A stretch of 20,135 nucleotides of DNA. Origin: a virus. The stretch lies in the IMG/VR virus record IMGVR_UViG_3300012203_000069, positions 1 through 20,135 of that record; one strand, given 5' to 3'. Made by a program: the position numbers and the translations under genes. The notes beneath the pieces were generated by a model, which was not told the DNA's origin, made no database searches, and saw nothing but the letters and a program-made list of their open reading frames with translations. Position 1 is the stretch's first letter, and each line of letters starts with the position of its first letter. Shown here piece by piece: positions 15,183 through 20,135 of the stretch.

Positions 15183-15356
15183 ATGCCTAACTTAATAAGA
15201 AAACGTAGCGAATACATATACGAGCTTTCATCCGGGCAACTCGAAGCATTTTTAGAGATTGCCGTGAAACAAGATCGCCCAGTCGAAGAAGTGGTTCTCG
15301 AGGCGCTAGACGAGTATCTTAAACGCGAAAAAGAATCATGCCTAGGGAAGGGTTAG
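15183..15356 (+). CDS. small helical RHH-like regulator
   Basis: 57 residues from ATG 15183: MPNLIRKRSEYIYELSSGQL and then EAFLEIAVKQDRPVEEVVLEALDEYLKREKE. Two amphipathic helices separated by the turn QDRPVEE fit the helix pair of a ribbon-helix-helix protein; the N-terminal strand is poorly defined. It overlaps the next start by 19 bases and is the first rightward gene after the control region. Confidence 0.5.
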   Translation: MPNLIRKRSEYIYELSSGQLEAFLEIAVKQDRPVEEVVLEALDEYLKREKESCLGKG

Positions 15357-15544
15357 AATCGGTTCAATGGGCCAGGGCCAAGCGGATTTTAGCTGAATTC
15401 GGAATCGGTCGAAGCACACTGCGCCGATTAGTTCTAGAGGGTCGAATTGAGTCCAAAGTGATCAAGAGTAAAAGTGCGACGAAGGGTATCCGGCTTTTCA
15501 ACATTGAATCAATCCGCCGGCTGCTTGCGGCGAGCACTCTTTAA
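15338..15544 (+). CDS. MerR/excisionase-like helix-turn-helix protein
   Basis: 68 residues from ATG 15338, overlapping the upstream gene by 19 bases. The segment IGRSTLRRLVLEGRIESKVI, followed by KSKSATKGIRLFNIESIRRLLAAS, has the winged helix-turn-helix pattern of HTH_17/Xis-type proteins: a helix-turn-helix, a basic wing, and a final helix with I-x-S-I-x-x-L. It is probably a DNA-binding regulator or recombination directionality-like factor. No integrase is in the window, so a purely regulatory role is equally likely. Confidence 0.65.
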   Translation: MPREGLESVQWARAKRILAEFGIGRSTLRRLVLEGRIESKVIKSKSATKGIRLFNIESIRRLLAASTL

Positions 15545-15799
15545 GGGTTTATGGGCTTTTTCATCATTTCGTGGCTGTTGCTTAGCGCGCCGGATCCGCG
15601 GCGGGGCCTGGCGCCCGGTATTGCGCGGATCATAGAGCCCGGCAGCCATCAGATCGCGTTCAAACAGGCGGCGCAAGTAATCGCTCCGGCTATCGAGGCC
15701 GAGCTCCACGCAACGCCGGTTGATTGCGGTCTCCATTTGGGGCGGGCAACTGAAGGAAAGAGACACGTAGGTGCGGCCGGCATTCTTCTTGATGGTCAT
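15509..15799 (-). CDS. ribbon-helix-helix regulator with basic tail
   Basis: 96 residues from ATG 15799, immediately after the TAA of the gene before it. Residues 10-50 (RTYVSLSFSCPPQMETAINR, then RCVELGLDSRSDYLRRLFERDL) show the strand-helix-helix plan of the RHH class, with SRSDYLRRL as the second helix. A 40-residue basic, Pro-rich tail follows. The 3' end overlaps the convergent HTH gene by 36 bases. It is probably a repressor. Confidence 0.65.
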   Translation of the reverse strand: MTIKKNAGRTYVSLSFSCPPQMETAINRRCVELGLDSRSDYLRRLFERDLMAAGLYDPRNTGRQAPPRIRRAKQQPRNDEKAHKPLKSARRKQPAD

Positions 15800-16030
15800 T
15801 TACTCGGTCTCCTTTACCGGCATCGGTGGCTGTTCGATCAGTACGCTGCGGATATCTCTGAAAGCGATGAAGGAAGCCGCCGCACCTTCAAAGACTACCA
15901 GGTGCCCAGTATCCGGCGGGAAATAAATCCATTCCGGTCTGCTGACCCGCACGAGGGTGCCACCGCTGGTCTCGATCAAAAACGGCCGGAATGGCCGGTA
16001 AGCCGTCTGTTTGTGAATGAGTTCAATCAT
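15800..16030 (-). CDS. small conserved protein of the 'RPFRPF' type, unknown
   Basis: 76 residues from ATG 16030 (MIELIHKQTAYRPFRPFLIE); the frame extends to 16192, but that part is antisense to an RHH gene. The pattern RPFRPF-x-I-x-(T/S)-x-GG-x(2)-V-x-x-P-E(W)-I, then HLVVFEG and a final strand, is a widespread bacterial family of small beta-rich proteins of unknown function. TAA is followed at once by the ATG of the RHH gene, so the two are coupled. They form a leftward pair divergent from the gene at 16062, with only 31 bases between starts. Confidence 0.6.
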   Translation of the reverse strand: MIELIHKQTAYRPFRPFLIETSGGTLVRVSRPEWIYFPPDTGHLVVFEGAAASFIAFRDIRSVLIEQPPMPVKETE

Positions 16031-16061
16031 ACCCGGTAATAAAATACGACTGAATCGCAAT

Positions 16062-16280
16062 ATGCAAAAGCAGAAAGTTCCGGTGGCCAAATTATCGATC
16101 AGTGTTCCAACCGAGCTCAAACCGCTGATCCGGCAACGGGCCGAAAGTTTGGATCTGACTGTCTCCCAATATATCCGTCGCCTAGTTAACACTGACGAGA
16201 AAAGCCCTTTACTTGGTTATGATTCAGTCGTATTTAGTAATAACCATGAAACTACACTCTCGCATCCATCAAATCAATAA
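16062..16280 (+). CDS. ribbon-helix-helix (CopG-like) regulator
   Basis: 72 residues from ATG 16062 (MQKQKVPVAKLSISVPTELK); the frame is open from 16017, but that would overlap the divergent gene. Strand VAKLSISVP, helix 1 ELKPLIRQRAESLDL and helix 2 TVSQYIRRLVNTDEK give a clean RHH domain. The tail is unstructured. It starts the rightward run leading into the recombination genes and may control it together with the divergent pair. Confidence 0.75.
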   Translation: MQKQKVPVAKLSISVPTELKPLIRQRAESLDLTVSQYIRRLVNTDEKSPLLGYDSVVFSNNHETTLSHPSNQ

Positions 16281-16392
16281 CCGCTGGCGGGCCCGGCGCG
16301 TGCTCAAAGCGCTATGGCTATCTTACCCGGAGCATTCGGAAAGCCGCCGCTACTATGAATGTATCTACGATGCAACTTTTTTCCTTGCCTAA
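16246..16392 (+). CDS. small basic protein, unknown
   Basis: 48 residues from ATG 16246, overlapping the RHH gene by 35 bases in another frame and sharing the A of its TAA stop with the ATG of the ATPase gene (TAATG, 16390-16394). Sequence: MKLHSRIHQINNRWRARRVL and on to KALWLSYPEHSESRRYYECI. It is basic and helical with no known family. The tight overlap at both ends supports a real coupled gene. Confidence 0.45.
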   Translation: MKLHSRIHQINNRWRARRVLKALWLSYPEHSESRRYYECIYDATFFLA

Positions 16393-17240
16393 TGAATAAC
16401 GATAATCAAACAACTACGCTCGAACCGGGGCAGGCAACCGAAGTAAATCCATTTGCCGAGCAAGCTGCCCAAGAAGCGGCTAAGCCCAAGAAGCTCGGCA
16501 TCCTATCCCAGGTTACCACTCGGAAACGGCGCCGTCCGGTGTTTGGCGTGGTCTACGGGCCCCCTGGAATCGGTAAATCGACTTTCGGGACAACTGCTCC
16601 TAACCCGATCTTTCTTCAAGTTGAGCGGGGGCTCGATCAGATCACGATTCCGAAATTGCCGATCCCCAAGGATTTTAACCAACTCTACGTCCAGGTTGAT
16701 GCACTTGACCGGGAAGAACACGGTTACCAGAGTATTATTCTGGATACCTTGGATGCGACCGAGGTCTTGATCTGGCAACGGGTATGTTCTGAGGGCAAGG
16801 TTAAATCAATCGAGGATTATGGCGGCGGGTATGGCAAAGGTTATGTCAGAGCCAGGGAAATCTGGACCGGATTACTAACTAAGTTCAGCGAAATGAGCGA
16901 GCGTTTTAATGTGATCCTGCTCGCCCATAGCCATCTCAAAACTGTCAATGATCCGATGCAGTCTGCAGCCTATGACTTGCACAAGATCAAGATCCATGAC
17001 AAAAGCGCCGAGATAATCCGGCAGATGGTGGATCTGATTTGTTTCGCTAATCTGGATGTATCGATCATCAAGGAGAGCCAGAAAGCCCGGAAAGGGCGCG
17101 GGATAATCAGCGAGGACCGGCTGATGTGGACAGCGCCGACGACTGGGATTGAGGCGAAAAACCGATATGACCTTGACAACCCAATTCCTTTTAGCTGGGC
17201 GGCTCTAGAGAAAGGGGTGAACGATTTTTATGACCGATAA
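16392..17240 (+). CDS. phage RecA-like AAA ATPase (Sak4 / AAA_24 type recombinase)
   Basis: 282 residues from ATG 16392, translation-coupled to the small gene before it. Walker A is GPPGIGKST (residues 56-64), Walker B is in YQSIILDTLD (D118), and NVILLAHSHLK is the downstream strand with a polar sensor. The family is the AAA_24 phage nucleotide-binding proteins, including Sak4, a single-domain RecA/Rad51-like annealing-exchange ATPase used in phage recombination. An SSB-like gene and a RecB/Cas4-like nuclease follow at once, the usual partners. The stop overlaps the next start by 11 bases. Confidence 0.85.
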   Translation: MNNDNQTTTLEPGQATEVNPFAEQAAQEAAKPKKLGILSQVTTRKRRRPVFGVVYGPPGIGKSTFGTTAPNPIFLQVERGLDQITIPKLPIPKDFNQLYVQVDALDREEHGYQSIILDTLDATEVLIWQRVCSEGKVKSIEDYGGGYGKGYVRAREIWTGLLTKFSEMSERFNVILLAHSHLKTVNDPMQSAAYDLHKIKIHDKSAEIIRQMVDLICFANLDVSIIKESQKARKGRGIISEDRLMWTAPTTGIEAKNRYDLDNPIPFSWAALEKGVNDFYDR

Positions 17241-17817
17241 AACTTACAAATACCGAGGCGCGCCCGAATCTCGGGCTTTTGGCGTACTCCAACCAGGTGA
17301 TTATAATTTTGTTATCAGTAGTGCGGACGCGCCATACTACAAGAATAACAAATGGATTTTGGAGGTTAGACTAACTATCCAGCCGCAGAGTGTGTTAGTG
17401 TACGCTCATCCGTGGTCCGGTATCGATAAGAATGGCGAAGACCGCGATGGGATTGCCGAATTTCTCCTGGCGGTCAATCGGGCACCGGCACCGGGCGATG
17501 AACCGGAGTGGGGCGCTTTGATTGGGGCCAAGGGCAAATGCCGGCTAAAAATCGAGCCTGACCAGAATAATATCGACCAAAACAAGGTAGCATTTTTCCA
17601 TCGGCCGAAACAGGCTGGTCCACAAATGACCGGTCAACCGCCACGCGACTATAGCCCGGGAGACGTCGCTCGAGGACATTCGGCTGAGGACATTCGACCG
17701 AGCTCAGTCGAGGGCCTCAGTCGAAGCCCGCAGGCCTCACAGGAAAAGCGATCGGCTGGACTTGGGGGAGGGGAAATCGAACCTAATGATATTCCGTTCG
17801 CTTGTGATCGTGGATGA
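17230..17817 (+). CDS. SSB-like protein (DUF669-type) of the Sak4 module
   Basis: 195 residues from ATG 17230, overlapping the ATPase gene by 11 bases; AAAGGGGTGA upstream serves as ribosome site. The N-terminal about 130 residues are beta-rich (FGVLQPGDYNFVISSADAPY, KWILEVRLTIQ, GKCRLKIEP), fitting the OB-like fold of DUF669 phage proteins that pair with Sak4. The C-terminal part is low-complexity Ser/Arg/Gly. It ends EIEPNDIPFACDRG; the NDIPF resembles the acidic DDIPF tip by which bacterial SSB recruits partners, though here it is not quite terminal. The stop overlaps the nuclease start (ATGA). Confidence 0.6.
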   Translation: MTDKTYKYRGAPESRAFGVLQPGDYNFVISSADAPYYKNNKWILEVRLTIQPQSVLVYAHPWSGIDKNGEDRDGIAEFLLAVNRAPAPGDEPEWGALIGAKGKCRLKIEPDQNNIDQNKVAFFHRPKQAGPQMTGQPPRDYSPGDVARGHSAEDIRPSSVEGLSRSPQASQEKRSAGLGGGEIEPNDIPFACDRG

Positions 17818-18962
17818 AACTTACCATGACCCACGAGACAATCGACGAGCGCATGGGCCTGCCTTCAGCATCTTCATGGAGAAGGTTCGAACTCTGCGCA
17901 GGTTCCTGGCAACTGGAACAGGAAGCCAAACGGTTTAATCAGGAAGCCCACGTGGGGAGCGCTGCAGCCAAACGCGGTGCACTAATTCACGCATGGCTGG
18001 CCGGTGAAGTCGACGAGAGCGGCAACGAAATCAAGCTCGATGACTCGGAAGTAGCCACGGCCGATTTTCTCCAGGAACGCGCGACCGATCAAGTTAAGCG
18101 GATTTTTGGCGATGAACCAACGCAACAACTTTCCGAGAAACGGTTATGGTTCACCCTCAATGGCCAGTTGCGGGCCAGCGGGCAATTTGACCGGTGCATT
18201 TATACGGCGAGCGTCGCCCTGGTCCAGGATTTTAAGACCGGCTGGAGCGAGCCGGACCCGGCGGAGCAGAATGCTCAAATGAAATTCCTTGCCGTGGTCG
18301 TAGCGCTCCATTTGCCGCGAACCTTGCGCAAAGTAATCGTCCAGGTCATTTCCGGGCCGCACGGAGTAAGCGAGGCTACCTATGATTACCCGGCGCTGGC
18401 CACGGCTTACAGTGACATCCTGGGCACGCTGCGGGCCATCCAGGACGAGCGGGCACCGCTGAATCCATCGGTGGAAGCCTGCCGGTATTGCCCGGCAATT
18501 AATGTGTGCCCCGCGGTTAAGAAGCTTGTGCCGACAATGAGCGAAGCCGAGGCGTTGCCCGATGGTACAGGCGCCGCCGATTTGCTTGGTTCACTCGAAA
18601 TACTGCAGAAACGCATAGACGCAATCCGGGAATATTACGCCGGCCGGTTAACCGAAGATCCGAGCTACGAGATCCCGGGATGGGCAATGGTTCCCGGGGT
18701 GGTCCGGCGCGAGGTAACCGATTGGGAGGCCGCCCGCCAGCGCTTAGGCGAATGGCTTGAGATAGAAGATATCCAGGGCGCGGCCAATTACCGGTTGGGC
18801 GATCTGGAAAAGGCACTGGGCAGGAAATTGCAGCTTCGCGGCAAAGAGCTCAAGGCGCGCATGAACGAAATTTTGCAAGGGCTCTTGGAAGAGAAGTCCA
18901 ACGCGGCTAGCCTGAAGCGGATCTCGGGAAAGCCGAAGTTAACTTCACTGGAAAACGTGTAA
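17814..18962 (+). CDS. Cas4/RecB-like PD-(D/E)XK nuclease with Fe-S cluster (DUF2800 type)
   Basis: 382 residues from ATG 17814, which overlaps the SSB-like stop; a second ATG at 17826 (MTHETIDERMGLPSASS) is also plausible. Nuclease motifs run in order: RGALIHAWLAG (H59), ASGQFDRC (D126), VQDFKTG (D139, K141), EQNAQMKFLA (Q155). Four cysteines, C28 in RRFELCAGSW and C223, C226, C232 in CRYCPAINVC, have the 1+3 spacing of the [4Fe-4S] cluster in Cas4 and AddB. This is the DUF2800 phage family, a RecB-like exonuclease likely supplying single strands to the Sak4 pair. The opening codons match CRISPR spacer 2 of this same window. Confidence 0.85.
   Translation: MKLTMTHETIDERMGLPSASSWRRFELCAGSWQLEQEAKRFNQEAHVGSAAAKRGALIHAWLAGEVDESGNEIKLDDSEVATADFLQERATDQVKRIFGDEPTQQLSEKRLWFTLNGQLRASGQFDRCIYTASVALVQDFKTGWSEPDPAEQNAQMKFLAVVVALHLPRTLRKVIVQVISGPHGVSEATYDYPALATAYSDILGTLRAIQDERAPLNPSVEACRYCPAINVCPAVKKLVPTMSEAEALPDGTGAADLLGSLEILQKRIDAIREYYAGRLTEDPSYEIPGWAMVPGVVRREVTDWEAARQRLGEWLEIEDIQGAANYRLGDLEKALGRKLQLRGKELKARMNEILQGLLEEKSNAASLKRISGKPKLTSLENV
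17824..17855 (+). other. degenerate protospacer matching CRISPR spacer 2
   Basis: Aligned to spacer 2 read on the minus strand (from 14078 down to 14047), this 32-base stretch agrees at 24 positions. Spacer positions 10-32 agree at 22 of 23 (core CGAGACAAT(T/C)GACGAGCG), while 7 of the first 9 positions differ. The three bases before it (TTA) do not resemble an AAG-like I-E PAM. In spacer frame the codons read [10 protein letters not shown], in the gene MTHETIDERM. Confidence 0.85.
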
Positions 18963-18975
18963 CCTGAGCTATTTT

Positions 18976-19788
18976 ATGGACCAGAAGAAGAAATCGGAAG
19001 TATCGCGCGAGACCCGTTCGATTCTGTTAGACAAATTGTTGCAAGATTACGAGTTAACAAAAGGGGATATTGCTGACGCAGTCGAACTCTATTATGACGC
19101 CCAAAAACTTAGAATTATCCATGCCAATAAGGAGCGGAGCGAAGGCGTCTCGCCGATGAAAGACTGGTTCGATTACTGGCTAAACATCGGCGAGAAGGTG
19201 TTGATATCCAAGCTTAAGAAATGGGTCGAAAGCCCGGAATCGCCTCTAGAGGCTAAGTGGGCTTACGACCAGTGGGGGATCGGGCCGATTATCGCTTCCG
19301 GGTTAGCTGCGCATATTGATATAGAGAAAGCGGCCACGATTTCGGCTCTCTGGAAGTTTGCCGGACAGGCGCCGGGATTCGATCGTAAAACCAAGGGGAG
19401 CAAGCTGCCGTACAATGGGCGATTGAAGACCTTGTGTTGGAAGCTGGGAGAATCGTTTGTCAAGGTCAGCGGGAAGGAAGGGGCAATCTATGGCGGCTTA
19501 TACGTGCAATTCAAAACTGATGAGGTTTCTCGTAATGAAAATGGCCAGTATGTCAAGACGGCAGCCCTAGAGTTAACTAATAAAAAATTCAAGCCGGACA
19601 CCGTGACCAGGAAACGGTTAGAACAAGGCAAATTGAGTGATGGGCATCTGCATGCCAGAGCTAAGCGGCGAACGATCAAATTGTTTCTAGCGCACTATTG
19701 GCTGAAAGGGCGTGAGGCGAAAGGGTTGCCGGTGACAGACCCATATGTGTTCACGGTAGGCGGACATAGCAAGGAGCATCAAATTTAA
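18976..19788 (+). CDS. Tas-like protein of a TIGR-Tas system (TasA type, IS110/Nop-related)
   Basis: 270 residues from ATG 18976, 13 bases after the nuclease stop. Residues 1-95 are helical and charged (KLLQDYELTKGDIADAVELY). Residues 95-165 resemble the HhH domain of IS110/IS116 transposases: WGIGPIIASGLAAHID, ISALWKFAGQAPG, then KLPYNGRLKTLCWKLGESF. The C-terminus has SDGHLHARAKRRTIKLFLAHYW and DPYVFTVGGHSKEH, a pattern I recall from phage proteins now classed as Tas, RNA-guided effectors with a Nop-type RNA-binding fold. The IS110 DEDD catalytic domain, HNH and RuvC motifs are absent, so it looks like the nuclease-less TasA type. A TIGR-like array begins 12 bases after its stop, which strongly supports the call. 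With no nuclease of its own it may block targets or recruit another enzyme. Confidence 0.8.
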   Translation: MDQKKKSEVSRETRSILLDKLLQDYELTKGDIADAVELYYDAQKLRIIHANKERSEGVSPMKDWFDYWLNIGEKVLISKLKKWVESPESPLEAKWAYDQWGIGPIIASGLAAHIDIEKAATISALWKFAGQAPGFDRKTKGSKLPYNGRLKTLCWKLGESFVKVSGKEGAIYGGLYVQFKTDEVSRNENGQYVKTAALELTNKKFKPDTVTRKRLEQGKLSDGHLHARAKRRTIKLFLAHYWLKGREAKGLPVTDPYVFTVGGHSKEHQI

Positions 19789-19800
19789 GCCATGCTTCAG

Positions 19801-20135
19801 GAGAAACCCACGACGAGCGAGCGAGCCACCCTGACGGAGAAACCCAGGGAAGATGAGCGAGCCAAGACACAGGAGAAACCCAGCGAGTTAGAGCGAGCCA
19901 TATCAACAGAGAAACCCAGGTTTTGAGAGCGAGCCACAGTTTGCGAGAAACCCACTGTAAGGGAGCGAGCCATGATCCATGAGAAACCCAGTGGTTAAGA
20001 GCGAGCCAGAGGGATCGAGTAATCCACATCAAGAAGAACGAGTCACAAGCAAAGAGAAAACCACAAAGAGTGAGCGAGCCAAGCTTGACGAGAAAACCAC
20101 AGTAAGTGAGCGAGCCACCCGGACGGAGAAACCCA
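19801..20135. repeat. TIGR-like array: two alternating decamers with 8-base spacers, runs off window end
   Basis: Ten copies of GAGAAACCCA (starts 19801, 19837, 19873, 19909, 19945, 19981, 20017, 20054, 20090, 20126) alternate with nine copies of GAGCGAGCCA (19819, 19855, 19891, 19927, 19963, 19999, 20036, 20072, 20108). Seventeen of the 18 gaps are exactly 8 bases and one (20027-20035) is 9. Gap sequences look unrelated to each other. The unit is 18 bases and the pair 36, equal to the reported tigRNA length with two short spacers. The decamers share 7 of 10 bases. Variants are GAGTAATCCA (20017), GAACGAGTCA (20036) and GAGAAAACCA (20054, 20090). The last copy ends on the last base of the window, so the array continues. 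The transcribed strand is not known; the Tas-like gene reads rightward into it. Confidence 0.9.

Noticed and set aside
15551-16039. Rightward 162-residue ORF
   Set aside because: It is antisense to two small leftward genes that match an RHH pattern and the RPFRPF family and are coupled TAA-ATG.
17655-17715. GAGGACATTCG repeated twice with nearby CAGTCGAGG/CAGTCGAAG words
   Set aside because: This lies in the low-complexity Ser/Arg linker of the SSB-like gene. Two copies are too few to claim a regulatory repeat.
18976-19788. IS110-family transposase / insertion sequence
   Set aside because: Only the C-terminal HhH-like region matches. The N-terminal DEDD RuvC-like catalytic domain of IS110 is missing, no element ends or target duplications are visible, and the adjoining dual-repeat array fits a Tas protein better.
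19792-19926. Rightward small ORF MLQEKPTTSERA... with EKP/ERA repeats
   Set aside because: It is likewise a by-product of repeat phase. It stops at a TGA inside a spacer after 44 codons and has no ribosome site of its own.
19751-20032. Leftward 93-residue ORF of WVSxxx/WLAxxx hexapeptides across the array
   Set aside because: It arises because the 18-base period is a multiple of three. The free codons are random, the frame breaks at the 9-base gap, and it runs into the Tas gene end.
19801-20135. Classifying the terminal array as CRISPR or as iterons of a replication origin
   Set aside because: The 10-base repeats and 8-base gaps are far too short for CRISPR. Iterons would be one repeat type with conserved spacing sequence, not two strictly alternating types with variable gaps.

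Overview
The window looks like part of the genome of a tailed bacteriophage with a podovirus-like (T7-type) virion. The host cannot be named from the sequence. Genes are packed head to tail with many 1-4 base stop/start overlaps. There are no rRNA, tRNA or housekeeping genes. The left part follows the T7 order of nozzle, GNAT-like, internal virion and ejected peptidoglycan-cutting proteins. The right part is a phage recombination module. Terminase, portal and capsid genes are not here and presumably lie to the left.

Layout. (1) 1-12468, rightward virion block: the 3' end of a structural gene, a beta-propeller-like tail nozzle protein (831-2378), a GNAT-like small protein (2375-2824), three low-complexity internal virion proteins (2929-6190) with a tiny conserved phage gene between them (4647-4811), a 1554-residue virion protein carrying an amidase and a double-psi beta-barrel domain (6192-10856), and its 534-residue partner (10864-12468). 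(2) 12465-13219, a leftward cassette of four tiny genes, three of them membrane or exported. (3) 13309-13874, rightward: a HAD-type phosphatase and a small CxxC/basic protein. (4) 13900-14862, leftward: an RHH regulator, a holin-like protein, and a small ORF interrupted by a two-spacer type I-E CRISPR array with no cas genes. (5) 14863-15182, AT-rich gene-free control region with a strong promoter candidate. (6) 15183-16392, small RHH/HTH regulators on both strands. (7) 16392-18962, rightward: Sak4-like ATPase, SSB-like protein and a Cas4/RecB-like Fe-S nuclease. (8) 18976-20135, a Tas-like (Nop/IS110-related) protein followed 12 bases later by an alternating two-motif array that runs off the window end.

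The most important content is the last block. Two related decamers, GAGAAACCCA and GAGCGAGCCA, alternate with 8-base variable spacers. The paired period is 36 bases, the length reported for mature tigRNAs. The upstream gene has an IS110-like HhH/Nop-type domain and the C-terminal pattern I recall for Tas proteins, and no obvious nuclease domain. This fits a phage-borne TIGR-Tas (TasA-type) system.

The second highlight is the mini-CRISPR at 13957-14107. Spacer 2 matches the start of this phage's own Cas4-like nuclease gene at 22 of 23 PAM-distal positions, but is almost wholly mismatched in the seed. That is what a weapon against a related phage, harmless to its carrier, would look like. The window may therefore carry two different RNA-guided arrays, one with its own effector and one that would borrow the host's Cascade.
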